64,000 nucleotides of DNA, taken from the NCBI GenBank assembly GCA_947623455.1, contig OX392538.1, positions 6,076,001 to 6,140,000 on the forward strand, in the 5' to 3' direction. Numbering within the stretch: position 1 is the first letter of the stretch; each line of letters starts with the position of its first letter. Of the stretch, positions 1-13,900 are shown piece after piece. The DNA comes from Mimachlamys varia. Taxonomy: Eukaryota; Mollusca; Bivalvia; Pectinida; Pectinidae. Made by a program: the position numbers and the translations under genes. The notes beneath the pieces were generated by a model, which saw only the letters and a program-made list of their open reading frames with translations, did not search any database and was not told where the DNA came from.

Positions 1-573
1 CGATTAAGAATTCAATGAGGAGATACTGTTTAAATCTCTAAAGCTCTATTCTTCATATTCAGAACAGTTTAACTGATTTAGGCCAAAGCTATAAAAAAAA
101 TCCATCTGGCAAGGAAGTTCAACACCCGTAATATAGGTAAATAATTGAGCCACAATAGGTCCATCAAGGTTGAGGATCCCATTGAAGTAATATATGATGT
201 AAAGGAGTATGGGGAAAGGGATTTTGACATGGAGCATTTGAGGTCAAGGGAATTAGTGGGTTGAGCTTTTGGTAGCAACTTCAGATTGTGAAAATAGAAA
301 ATAATGTGATAAAAAAAATGACCAATACAGATAAAAGTCTTAAAATAGGACAAGAAATAAATATTTAAATGTTTTTCTTACTTCATCCTGCCTCAAGTCT
401 GAAGTCTATATTCATTTTGTTACATTATACCATTTTAAACATACTAAACCTGTAGATACCATCAATAAAGGGCTAATCAGGTCCCTTGGACCTAAATTTT
501 TTGAAGTTTTTCTTCATGGAAATATGTTCCCTGGTAATGTTTATTCAGTTGAACAAAATTGAAGTGTTATTAA
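1..573. other. AT-rich unique sequence, no gene seen
   Basis: Low-complexity AT-rich sequence. Two short overlapping minus-strand open frames (46-237 and 78-353) have no recognisable domain, no convincing exon boundaries and no family resemblance that I know. I treat the stretch as intronic or intergenic. Confidence 0.5.
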
Positions 574-3500
574 CCGGGATACATACGTACATATATGTAC
601 CTCGTGATACATACGTAGTAAAATGTATCTGGGGATACATACTTAGATATATGTATCTGGGGATACATACGTAGATATATGTATCTGGGGATAAATACGT
701 AGATATATGTACCTCGGGATACATACGTAGATATATGTATCTCAGGATACATACGTAGATATATGTATCTCAGGATACATACGTAGATATATGTATCTCG
801 GGATACATACGTAGATATATGTTTCTCGGGATACATACGTAGATATATGTATCTCAGGATACATACGTAGATATATGTATATCGGGATACATACGTAGAT
901 ATATGTATCTCAGGATACATACGTAGATATATGTATATCGGGATACATACGTAGATATATGTATCTCGGGATACATACGTAGATATATGTATCTCGGGAT
1001 ACATACGTAGATATATGTATCTCGGGATACATACGTAGATATATGTATATCGGGATACATACGTAGATATATGTATATCGGGATACATACGTAGATATAT
1101 GTATATCGGGATACATACGTAGATATATGTATATCGGGATACATACGTAGATATATGTATATCGGGATACATACGTAGATATATGTATCTCTGGATACAT
1201 ACGTAGATATATGTATCTCAGGGTACATACGTAGATATACCTCGGGATACATACGTAGATATATGTACCTCGGGATACATACGTAGATATATGTATCTCA
1301 GGGTACATACGTAGATATACCTCGGGATACATACGTAGATATATGTATCTCGGGATACATACGTAGATATATGTATCTCGGGATACATACGTAGATATAT
1401 GATCTCAGGGTACATACGTAGATATATGTATCTCAGGGTACATACGTAGATATATGTATCTCAGGATACATACGTAGATATATGTATCTCAGGATACATA
1501 CGTAGATATATGTATCTCAGGATACATACGTAGATATATGTATCTCAGGATAAATACGTAGATATATGTATCTGGGGATACATACGTAGATATATGTACC
1601 TCGGGATACATACGTAGATATATGTATCTCAGGGTACATACGTAGATATATGTATCTCAGGGTACATACATAGATATATGTATCTCAGGATACATACGTA
1701 GATATATGTATATCGGGATACATACGTAGATATATGTATCTCAGGGTACATACGTAGATATATGATCTCAGGGTACATACATAGATATATGTATCTCAGG
1801 GTACATACGTAGATATATGTATCTGGGGATACATACGTAGATATGTGTATCTCGGGATACATACGTAGATATATGTATCTCAGGATACATACGTAGATAT
1901 ATGTATATCGGGATACATACGTAGATATATGTATATCGGGATACATACGTAGATATATGTATATCGGGATACATACGTAGATATATGTATCTCAGGATAC
2001 ATACGTAGATATATGTATCTCAGGATACATACGTAGATATATGTATCTCAGGATACATACGTAGATATATGTATATCGGGATACATACGTAGATATATGT
2101 ATATCGGGATACATACGTAGATATATGTATATCGGGATACATACGTAGATATATGTATCTCGGGATACATACGTAGATATATGTATCTCAGGATACATAC
2201 GTAGATATATGTATCTCAGGGTACATACGTAGATATACCTCGGGATACATACGTAGATATATGTATCTCGGGATACATACGTAGATATATGTATCTCGGG
2301 ATACATACATAGATATATGTATATCGGGATATATACGTAGATATATGATCTCAGGGTACATACGTAGATATATGTATATCGGGATACATACGTAGATATA
2401 TGTATCTCGGGATACATACGTAGATATATGTATCTCAGGGTACATACGTAGATATATGTACCTCAGGCTACATACGTAGATATATGTATCTCAGGATACA
2501 TACGTAGATATATGTATCTCAGGGTACATACGTAGATATATATACCTCGGGATACATACGTAGATATATGTATCTCAGGGTACATACGTAGATATATGTA
2601 TCTCGGGATACATACGTAGATATATGTATCTGGGGATACATACGTAGATATATGTATCTGGGGATAAATACGTAGATATATGTACCTCGGGATAAATACG
2701 TAGATATAATATGTATCTCGGGATACATACGTAGATATATGTATCTCAGGGTACATACGTAGATATATGTATCTCAGGGTACATACGTAGATATATGGAT
2801 CTCAGGATACATACGTAGATATATGTATCTCGGGATAAATACGTAGATATATGTACCTCGGGATACATACGTAGATATATGTATCTCGGGATACATACGT
2901 AGATATATGTATATCGGGATACATACGTAGATATACCTCGGGATACATACGTAGATATATGTACCTCGGGATACATACGTAGATATATGTATCTGGGGAT
3001 ACATACGTAGATATATGTATCTCAGGGTACATACGTAGATATATGTATCTCAGGGTACATACGTAGATATATGTATCTCAGGGTACATACGTAGATATAT
3101 GTATCTCAGGGTACATACGTAGATATATGTATCTCAGGGTACATACGTAGATATATGTATCTCAGGGTACATACGTAAATATATGTATCTCAGGGTACAT
3201 ACGTAGATATATGTATCTCAGGGTACATACGTAGATATATGTATCTCGAGATACAAACGTAGATATATGTATCTCAGGGTACATACGTAGATATACCTCG
3301 GGATACATACGTAGATATATGTACCTCGGGATACATACGTAGATATACCATTGTATCTCGGGATACATACATAGATATACCTCGGGATACATACGTAGAT
3401 ATATGTATCTCAGGATACATACATAGATATACCTCGGGATACATACGTAGATATATGTATCTCGGGATACATACGTAGATATATGTATCTCAGGGTACAT

Positions 3501-4685
3501 ACGTAGATATATGTATCTCGGGATACATACGTAGATATATGTATCTGGGGATAAATACGTAGATATATGTACCTCGGGATACATACGTAGATATATGTAT
3601 CTCAGGATACATACATAGATATACCTCGGGATACATACGTAGATATATGTATCTCGGGATACATACGTAGATATATGTATCTCGGGATACATACGTAGAT
3701 ATATGTATCTCGGGATACATACGTAGATATATGTATCTGGGGATAAATACGTAGATATATGTACCTCGGGATACATACGTAGATATATGTATCTCAGGGT
3801 ACATACGTAGATATATGTATCTCAGGGTACATACGTAGATATATGTATCTCGGGATACATACGTAGATATATGTATCTCAGGGTACATACGTAGATATAT
3901 GTATCTCAGGATACATACATAGATATACCTCGGGATACATACGTAGATATATGTATCTTGGGATACATACGTAGATATATGTATCTCGGGATACATACGT
4001 AGATATATGTATCTCAGGGTACATACATAGATATATGTATGTCGGGATACATACGTAGATATATGTATCTCGGGATACATACGTAGATATATGTATCTCG
4101 GGATACATACGTAGATATATGTATCTCAGGATACATACGTAGATATATGTATCTCAGGGTACATACGTAGATATATGTATCTCGGGATACATACGTAGAT
4201 ATATGTATCTCAGGGTACATACGTAGATATATGTATCTCGGGATACATACGTAGATATATGTATCTCTGGATACATACGTAGATATATGTATCTCAGGAT
4301 ACATACGTAGATATATGTATCTTGAGATACATACGTAGATATATGTATCTCAGGGTACATACGTAGATATATGTGTCTCAGGGTACATACGTAGATATAT
4401 GTATCTCGGGATACATACGTAGATATATGTATCTCGGGATACATACGTAGATATATGTATCTCAGGATACATACGTAGATATATGTATCTCAGGATACAT
4501 ACGTAGATATATGTATCTCAGGGTACATACGTAGATATATGTATCTCAGGATACATACGTAGATATATGTATCTCAGGATACATACGTAGATATATGTAT
4601 CTCAGGGTACATACGTAGATATATATATCTCAGGATACATACGTAGATATATGTATCTCGGGATACATACATATGTAGATATATT
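574..4685. repeat. 28 bp minisatellite, about 147 copies
   Basis: A 28 bp unit built from GGGATACATACGTAG followed by ATATATGTATCTC repeats almost without interruption for 4.1 kb. Variants affect the joint (CTCGGGATAC, CTCAGGATAC, CTCAGGGTAC, ATCGGGATAC). Some units are shortened to about 20 bp by loss of ATGTAT (for example near 1235, 2235 and 2930). Every unit keeps the palindrome TACGTA with its CpG. Because 28 is not a multiple of 3 and the unit lacks stops on the minus strand, all three minus frames stay open. The predicted Tyr/Ile-rich 28-residue repeat is therefore an artefact and not a protein. Confidence 0.97.
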
Positions 4686-6295
4686 CATTATCTTTTGTGA
4701 AAGACTCTTCCTTTTTCTACCTGGCTAAATCCCTGTCTCGGAATAGAGGTGCCAATTCCTGTAGTTATTTATAGATGCTGAAAGATCAAATGTGGCTTTC
4801 TATAAAGATTTCCCATTTTTAACGCATGACAGCCATGTAATGCATTCTGGGATAGAGAGTTGATGACTTGTGACCTTTATGACCTCTCTTCGACTGCCGG
4901 TGACACAATCACTTCACTTTATTGATGACAAGATAAAAGTGTTAAACAGTTACCATAGCAACAGGTTTCATCAGCTTCCTGTCTGCCGAGCCGGACAGGC
5001 AAACAAACGTTGCAGGGACACTGTTTTATTGCGACACATTTCCCCGTTCATTGATTGCAATACATACCTAATGGGTCATAATATTGTCCCCCTTAATGAA
5101 AGGCAGAGGTGTATGAGGCTAATGGCCATTTACTAATATTATCGTGATCGCACGGCTACACCTGACAGAGGTAGAAATCAGGAGGTCACAATGTAATACC
5201 TGGTAGGTGTAATTACACTGACGTGTCATACCTGTGATACCCGACTGAAGGTCTGTGTGTTGGTGAACAGGGATCGTACCGTCATATGATGAGAAGCCAG
5301 GTGTAAAATGAACAACTGTTGGCTAGGTGGAAATATGTTCTTGATTAAAACACACACCTGGATAGGTGTTACACATGGATATATTACATTCTTTATGAAA
5401 ACTGGACAGATGTAGGATTATAGTCGGGTATCAGTAAATGGCCTGTCATGAATTGTAAATCCTATTTGGACAATGCTGTAAAGTTGAGATAATTAGCCTG
5501 TAGCTAGCTGAAACAAAGGGCTATCATTTTAAAGATACCTTTTTGAAATGATTAACTATCAATTTGGTTCTGTGAGTCTACATATATTTACTGTACACGC
5601 CCTCAGTGCACTATCCCTTACATAGAAGAGACGTTGATGTTCACAGTACAAAATACAATGATATAAAGTTCTACCACTGAATGTCATCAAGTATATAGCC
5701 ACACCTAATTCCATCCAATTCAAATCTGGCAGAATTTGACAGGATTCCCACATATTTCTGATGTCCAATACCTCTAGAACTTAATATCCAAAATATATAA
5801 CACTGAATTGGGCATAGTCTAACAACCATTGATGGATTTGAAGTAATTAATTGGACTTTTAAAACAATTGATGTTGTAGATTTGAAGCAGTTGATGCTGC
5901 AGATATTTGAAGACTGCTAGCCCTATGAATCATGTTAAGATATGGATGCTGTAATACCTACAGAAGGGGGAGACACGTGTCTGTCTGTGTGTTTAAATAT
6001 GTGGTGTATAATTCTCCATCCATTATTTGCTTGCAGAGAACCAAATCTGCAATTAGCCATTTTGATGAATGAACAATAACAAAACCAGGATGGAGCTAAT
6101 GTATTTCTGGGCTAGGTGTTAACCGTAAGAATTGCTCCACTGTTCACAATTTTCAACACATCTATTTTGCGGAAGTAACAGCAGGTGATCCCAGGGGGCA
6201 GTTCTATTGATCATGATGGATCCCGGGGAGATAAATCTGACCAGAGAGATAAACCTGACCAGATACTTTACCCTGTACCAGGAGTTCCCAAGTCC
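4686..6295. other. Unique non-coding sequence
   Basis: Mixed-composition sequence with several CAGGTGT or ACACCTG words between 5150 and 5420. Short open frames at 4870-5136 (+) and 5559-5768 (-) show no recognised domain and no good splice signals. I find no RNA gene. Confidence 0.5.
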
Positions 6296-6497
6296 CTTTA
6301 CTACTGACTATATTGACAAGAGGCTCCAACAGGGTGCCTTTACTTCAGACTATATTGATGAGAGGCTCCAACAGGGTGCCTTTACTTCAGGCTATATTGA
6401 TGAGAGGCTCCAACAGGGTGCCTTTACTACTGACTATATTGACAAGGCTCCAACAGGGCATTTTTACTCCTGACTACTCCAACAGGGTGCCTTTTAT
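6296..6497. repeat. 42 bp minisatellite, about 4.5 copies
   Basis: The unit contains GACTATATTGATGAGAGG, then CTCCAACAGGGTGCC, then TTTACTTCA; the last copies are shortened. The length is a multiple of 3, so the plus frame 6207-6473 stays open with a 14-residue motif (DYIDERLQQGAF). Just upstream, at about 6229-6262, an 18 bp GATAAA-CTGACCAG motif is also duplicated. The coding potential is doubtful because the frame has no splice support or homology that I recognise. Confidence 0.9.
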
Positions 6498-7282
6498 AGA
6501 ACAGGTACAAAATGAGCAAATAAATCTCCCTCCTGTTTCAAATGCATTAATAAACAAGAAATAATATTTATTAATCTGTCAAATCATTGATTTTTTTTTT
6601 TGTTTGTTATCATGTGGTGACAATTACTTTAAATAAATGATCTAATCTTTTTGGAAATTAAGTTATCGTAACTTGATCTCCAGCTGTGACGTAATTTGTC
6701 CACTAAATTAGTTTCTGAAATGCTATCTAGTATACTATTTTTGTTAGAAAACAGCAAAAATAGAAGAAGGGGTGGACAATTACTCGAAAAACCTGTGATA
6801 AAAAATGTCACTTTGCCTTCTTCCCGACACCTTGATTTGAGTTTTTATGTTTTCTCTTCTATGAGCATCACAAAGTTGAAGGTGAATGACCTGATCTTTG
6901 GAGAGGAATGTATGGAGTATTAGAAATAGTGTAATGATCTGCTTCTAAGAAGAGTTAATGACAATCTTGGAGCTCTAAACACAGAAAAGACACCTTTGTT
7001 ATGTCAATTAATCATATACTAGGAAGATTGGTGAGTGATTATGCCATAAGTCAGTCACAGCTTCTGGAGAGGTTTCAGGATGGAAATTTTTGAATGACTA
7101 ATCAGAGTCAACATTAATATTAATGTCATGCAAATTAAGGCATTTATGATATACAGGAACTATATAAACAAATTGTTTCAGGAAATCATCCAGATTTATG
7201 TTAACCTAATTAATTATGAATCAAGTGTCCACCTTTTTCTAAAATACAAGATTCCTTGCTCTTTACTGAGTATCTGTAAATC
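6498..7282. other. AT-rich unique sequence
   Basis: AT-rich sequence with homopolymer T runs. A 75-codon plus frame (6696-6923) overlaps a 60-codon minus frame; neither is recognisable. I see no genes. Confidence 0.5.
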
Positions 7283-10200
7283 TAACTGTGTATCTCTCCT
7301 TGTCTACAGGGCAGTGTGTGTCTTCCTGTCTACAAGACAGTGTGTGTCTCTCCCTGTCTTCAGGACAGTGTGTGTCTCCCTGTCTACAGGACAGTGTGTG
7401 TGTCTCTGTCTACAGGACAGTGTGTCTCCCTGTCTACAGGACAGTTTGTGTCTCCCTGTCTACAGGACAGTTTGTGTCTCCCTGTCTACAGGACAGTGTG
7501 TCTCCCTGTCTACAGGACAGTGTGTGTCTCCCTGTCTACAGGACAGTGTGTATCTCCCTGTCTACAGGACAGTGTGTGTCTCTCCATGTCTACAGGACAG
7601 TGTGTCTCCTCCTGTCCACAGGGCAGTATGTGTCTCCCTGTCTACAAGACAGTGTGTGTCTCCCTCTGACTTCCGACAGTGTTAGTCTCCCTCTGACTTC
7701 CGTCTATAGGACAGTGTGTGTCTCCCCCTGTCTACAGGACAGTGTGTGTCTCCCTGTCTACAGGACAGTGTGTATCTCCCTGTCTACAGGACAGTGTGTG
7801 TCTCTCCATGTCTACAGGACAGTGTGTCTCCTCCTGTCCACAGGGCAGTATGTGTCTCCCTGTCTACAAGACTGTGTGTCTCCCTCTGACTTCAGACAGT
7901 GTTAGTCTCCCTCTGACTTCCGTCTATAGGACAGTGTGTGTCTCCCCCTGTCTACAGGACAGTGTGTCTCTCTCTGTCTACAGGACAGTGTGTGTCTCTG
8001 TCTACAGGACAGTGTGTGTCTTCCTGTCTACAGGACAGTGTGTGTCTCCCTGTCTACAGGACAGTGTGTGTCTCCCCCTGTCTACAGGACAGTGTGTGTC
8101 TCCCCCTGTCTACAGGACAGTGTGTCTCCCCCTGTCTACAGGACAGTGTGTCTCTCCCTGTCTACAGGACAGTGTGTGTCTCCCTGTCTACAGGACAGTG
8201 TGTGTTTCTCTGTCTACAGGACAGTGTGTCTCCCCCTGTCTACAGGACAGTGTGTCTCTCCCTGTCTACATGACAGTGTGTCTCTCCCTGTCTAATGGAC
8301 CCTGTCTATAGGGCAGTGTGTGTCTCTCCCTGTCTATAGGACAGTCTGTCTCTCCCTGTCTACAGGACAGTGTGTCTTTCTGTCTACAGGACAGTGTGTG
8401 TCTCCCTGTCTACAGGACAGTGTGTGTCTCCCTGTCTACAGGACAGTGTGTCTCCCCCTATCTACAGGACAGTGTGTGTCTCTCCCTGTCTGCAGGACAG
8501 TGTGTCTCCCCCTGTCTACAGGACAGTGTGTCTCTCCCTGTCTACAGGACAGTGTGTGTCTCCCTGTCTACAGGACAGTGTGTGTTTCTCTGTCTACAGG
8601 ACAGTGTGTCTCCCCCTGTCTACAGGACAGTGTGTCTCTCCCTGTCTACAGGACAGTGTGTCTCTCCCTGTCTAATGGACCCTGTCTATAGGGCAGTGTG
8701 TGTCTCTCCCTGTCTATAGGACAGTCTGTCTCTCCCTGTCTACAGGACAGTGTGTCTCCCTGTCTACAGGACAGTGTGTGTCTCCCTGTCTACAGGACAG
8801 TGTGTGTCTCCCTGTCTACAGGACAGTGTGTCTCCCCCTGTCTACAGGACAGTGTGTCTCTCTCTGTCTACAGGACAGTGTGTGTCTTCCTGTCTACAGG
8901 ACAGTGTGTGTCTCCCTGTCTTCAGGACAGTGTGTGTCTCTCTGTCTACAGGACAGTGTGTCTCCCCCTGTCTACAGGACAGTGTGTCTCCCCCTGTCTA
9001 CAGGACAGTGTGTCTCTCCCTGTCTACAGGACAGTGTGTCTCTCCCTGTCGACGGGACAGTGTGTATCTCCCTGTCTACGGGACAGTGTGTCTCTCCCTG
9101 TCTACGGGACAGTGTGTATCTCCCTGTCTACAGGACAGTGTGTCTCTCCCTGTCTACAGGACAGTGTGTCTCTCCCTGTCTACAGGACAGTGTGTCTCTC
9201 CCTGTCTAATGGACAGTGTGTATCTCCCTGTCTATAGGGAAGTGTGTGTCTCTCCCTGTCTATAGGACAGTGTGTGTCTCCCTGTCTACAGGACAGTGTG
9301 TCTCCCCCTGTCTACAGGACAGTGTGTCTCTCTCTCTGTCTACAGGACTGTGTGTGTCTCTGTCTACAGGACAGTGTGTGTCTTCCTGTCTACAGGACAG
9401 TGTGTGTCTCCCTGTCTACAGGACAGTGTATGTCTCCCCCTGTCTACAGGATAGTGTGTCTCCCCCTGTCTTCAGGACAGTGTGTCTCTCCCTGTCTACA
9501 GGACAGTGTGTCTCTCCCTGTCGACAGGGCAGTGTGTGTCACCCTGTCTACAGGACAGTGTGTCTCCCCCTGTCTACAGGACAGTGTGTCTCTCCCTGTC
9601 TACAGGACAGTGTGTCTCTCCCTGTCTAATGTACCCTGTCTATAGGGCAGAGTGTGTCTCTCCCTGTCTATAGGACAGTCTGTCTCTCCCTGTCTACAGG
9701 ACAGTGTGTCTCCCTGTTTACAGGACAGTGTGTGTCTCCCTGTCTACAGGACAGTGTGTTTCCCCCTATCTACAGGACAGTGTGTGTCTCTCCCTGTCTG
9801 CAGGACAGTGTGTCTCCCTGTCTACAGGACAGTGTGTCTCCCTGTCTACAGGACAGTGTGTGTCTCCCTGTCTACAGGACAGTGTGTCTCCCCCTGTCTA
9901 CAGGACAGTGTGTGTCTCTCTGTCTACAGGACAGTGTGTGTCTCTCTCTGTCTACAGGATAGTGTGTGTCTTACTGTCTACAGGACAGTGTGTGTCTCCC
10001 TGTCTACAGGACAGTGTGTGTCTCTCTGTCTATAGGACAGTGTGTGTCTCCCTGTCTACAGGACAGTCTGTCTCTCTCTGTCTACTGGACTGTGTGTCTC
10101 CCTGTCTACAGGACAGTGTGTGTCTCCCTGTCTACAGGACAGTGTGTCTCCCCTGTCTACAGGACAGTGTGTGTCTTCCTGTCTACAGGACAGTGTGTCT

Positions 10201-10907
10201 CTCCCTGTCTACAGGACAGTGTGTCTCCCCCTGTCTACAGGACAGTGTGTATCTCCCTGTCTACAGGACAGTGTGTGTCTCCCTGTCTACCGAACAGTTT
10301 GTGTCTCCCTGTCTACAGGACAGTGTGTCTCCCTGTCTGCAGGACAGTGTGTCTCTCCCTGTCTACAGGACAGTGTGTGTCTCTCCCTGTCTACAGGACA
10401 GTGTGTCTCCCCCTGTCTACAGGACAACGAGTCTCCCTGTCTACAGGACAGTGTCTCTCCCTGTCTACAGGACAGTGTGTGTCTCCCTGTCTACAGGACA
10501 GTGTGTGTCTCTCTGTCTACAGGACAGTGTGTCTCTCTCTGTCTACAGACAGTGTTGTCTTCCTGTTTACAGGACAGTGTGTGTCTCCCTGTCTACAGGA
10601 CAGTGTGTGTCTCTTCCTGTCCACAGGACAGTGTGTCTCTCCCTGTCTACAGGACAGCATGTCTTCCCCTGTCTACAGGACAGTGTGTGTGTCCCCCTGT
10701 CTACAGGACAGTATGTCTCCCTGTCTACAGGACAGCGTGTCTCCCTGTCTACAGGACAGTGTGTGTCTCTCCCTGTCTACCGGACAGTGTGTGTCTCCCT
10801 GTCTACAGGACAGTGTGTCTCCCTGTCTATAGGGCAGAGTGTGTCTCTCCCTGTCTACAGGACAGTGTGTCTCTCCCTGTCTACAGGGCAGTGTGTGTCT
10901 CTCCCTG
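7283..10907. repeat. 26 bp minisatellite, about 139 acceptor-like units
   Basis: The unit is essentially GTGTGTCTCCCTGTCTACAG followed by GACAGT, with length variants of about 24-30 bp from extra TC, CC or GT pairs. Each plus-strand unit has a pyrimidine tract ending in TACAG, like a 3' splice site, and contains the small inverted repeat CTGTC-TACAG-GACAG. Higher-order structure is visible: a block with TAATGGACCCTGTCTATAGG recurs near 8294, 8673 and (one base changed) 9627, and a CCCTCTGACTTCCG block recurs near 7660-7700 and 7880-7920. All plus frames stay open, giving spurious Cys/Ser/Leu/Val-rich reading frames of up to 403 codons. Confidence 0.97.
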
Positions 10908-13900
10908 ACATTTAGAGATGTCTGCCATTGCTTTGTGTGTGTCAATTTGAGGAGTTTTCTTTTGCCATTTTGTATTTGCCAATTAGTTGTCCCTGATTGG
11001 AGAACGTTCCAAGGTGGTGCTGGCAATTTGTCCATGTTACCAAGTAATTGTGTGTGTCCATCAGCCGTCCAAAGCCCATTGGTAATGAATCATTGTGCGA
11101 CTTGTTCAGATTGGTCTTGTTTCTTTAAATGAATGACCCCACTCTGTTACTTTTTCTAGTTTTTTAGTCTGCATTTTTTGTTGACATAGAGTTAAGTCTG
11201 AATACGTCTGATGATATTTCCTATCAACAGAAAATATTTAAAGATGCTGTCTGTTTGTACATAGCTGGAGATTAAAGAGAAGGAAAACCTAATCTTTTTA
11301 TGGTGCTCTAAGTGATTTTACTGCTGAAAACTTTAATGCCTAACAAATTGTCCAATTTTTTTCATAATGGTCAAACTTGTCTGCTGATTTCCAAATTTCA
11401 TTTGAGAATATTGATCCAATTTCAGTGTTATTAAATGGCTTTTAAGTGATGGAAATCTAGTAATTCACAATTTCCCTTTGGTGTGGCTTGCTCTATGTAC
11501 TAATGATGAACAAAATTGGCCCCCGGAGCATAGGTCTGCATCTGTACTGGTAAAGGGTAAGATAATTTGCTTTTAATCCTGATTGAATATTGTGTTTATA
11601 GGTATACAGAGCTGTTAAGGTGTTACAGTGTAGTTTTCTGTTAGAATGTGTCAATAGTTAAGCTTTTTGGTATCATCATCTTTGATATAGAATTTATCTA
11701 CCTTGTATGACTGAGACATTTTATGATTTAGTTTATGAAATGCTTAGGCAAAATGCAAAAAAATAAAAAATAGATAAAAACATAATACAAAGGTGATTTA
11801 TCTAACTCACTCACTCAAAAACATATGTCTGACAACATAAACAAGTAGGGCTCATGTCAGCTGATCTTAATCTGCTGTGTTAATTTCATTAGTTGATATG
11901 CTAAGTAAATCCCAATTTCAATTGTATTTCTACATAGTAAAATCCATAAGAGCTGTCTATGGACGGGCAGAGCTAATAAAAATGTTATTTAAAGGAACAC
12001 CCAGATGTGAATTACCATTCAAAAAAGGATTGTCTAAAATATGTTAAATACATGTGTTGTAATTCCACATAGATACTCCAAGTAGAAAAGCAGTAGAATC
12101 ATTTAAAAATTCTAGATAATGCACTGTGAAGAAAGATGTTGACAGACATTTTGTAAAATCCATACTTTGCTGTACTTGTGTTTTACACAGTAATGGCAGA
12201 GCTGTCTGACTTAGATTCAACAGGGTCTGTGGGATCCAGGTTTTGGAGATTGGATATGCCGGCCTAAGTACCAGTCCTGATATAGTGTCATGCTGTATAG
12301 TGCAGGCGTATTTGTCGGTGTGTGCACTTTGCGCTGCATACTTATTTTACCAGAAACAGATTTGTCTTTGTCACATGTTTGAGCCACTTCTTTTGAAAAA
12401 CAGCAGCCTCCATTTTCTCCCACATTGACGACTTGCTGGAATTCGAAAAACATTCAAAATACAACATTTTGAACCACTGTGATAGGCTGGGTGTATACAG
12501 ATTAAGTCAAGTTTGGAAAATGTGAAGGAAAAAAAAGCTTTAGTTGATGAGAATTACATGCTATTTGACAGCTTTTCATCTTTTAAATTCTGTCTATGTT
12601 TGTAAAACCCAAAATTCTTCTACAAAACATCTATTTTATATCAATATTGTACGTCAGACTAATGGAAGTTGTTTTATCTTTGAATATTGAGAAGTAAAGG
12701 TGTTAATACAATACAAGTATATTCTTGACTGGAAATTCTGATTGTTTCCCATTAAGATAGATCAAGACATTTCCTTCTATTTCAAAATAAATACAAATAT
12801 CCCAAAATCAAGAATCTGAGGTGTAGTTAAACAGTTGACCTCCTTTGATATCCTTTGATTACAATTATATAATTCAAACTGATTCTTAAGCTCCTGTACA
12901 AAATACAATGTAAATTGTTCGTATTTTTTAAATCAGTCAAAGTCTAAATTATTTAAAATTTCTAGCATTGGAATCTCTTGAAAATGAAATACAGAATTGA
13001 ACATCTCCTATTCCTTGATAATTTAATAGTGACACTTTTGAGTGACCTTTCACAAAGGCGCCGGGTTTGAACGGAACAGAAGTGAAAAGGTATGGGGTCA
13101 CCTGCCTGAACACTGATGGAGCTGGAAATCAATGTGGAAGGTCCAAGACGTCTCCGTTCACCTCCCCAATCTTGATCAGCAAAGCTTCATGTTCAGATCA
13201 TTATAAATGCAGTGATTTTAAGAACTCTACGGACACTTTGAGTCAGTGGCGTTTCAGGTTACAAATGTTACTGATGCTGGCCAATGGCCGGTGTTATAAA
13301 CTAGTACAAGTAGTCCTTTAGACACTTTCTGTTGGAGGCTTAACACACCTTTGTCAAATAAACATGACATCTTCATGAAATAGCTCAAAATCAGTGAGCT
13401 GTTGATAACCTTTTTTATAAGTTTATTGAAATGGTCTGTAGGGAAATAGCAGCCTGTAATTTGCTTGATATCTTTTCCACAAGTCTAAGAATACGATTTG
13501 AGAACAGATATAAGGGAAACAAAATATTGACCTACACATGGTATTCCTGACCTTTCCGAAGATTCCTTTTTTCAGAGACAAGAGATACTTGGACCGCCCG
13601 TTGATATGTAATTACAAGTTTTCGTGTCATTTAGGGTTTTTATGACATTTCAGCGAAAAGGTCTACCAAATCCCGCAAAGACAAGAAATCGGGTAATATC
13701 TAGCGTTATTACATACTTCGCACTTCAAGCCAATCTCTCCTCCCAGTAGACCTAAGGTACACTGTCAGTGGTAATCAACCTTTTGTTGCTGTAAAACCAT
13801 GTATTATAAACCTATTTGTGTCACTTGGCCGGTATAGGTGGAAAGTGTGCCATTTAGCTGCTTGTTTCTGACTTTTACCAACTCATTAGGCCCGGATCAT

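Noticed and set aside
570..4444. Many minus-strand reading frames of 65-204 codons with Tyr/Ile-rich 28-residue repeats
   Set aside because: All three minus frames are open because the 28 bp unit lacks stops; the array explains them fully.
7128..11132. Plus-strand frames up to 403 codons, Cys/Ser/Val-rich
   Set aside because: Products of the 26 bp array, open in all plus frames, with indels that shift frame freely.
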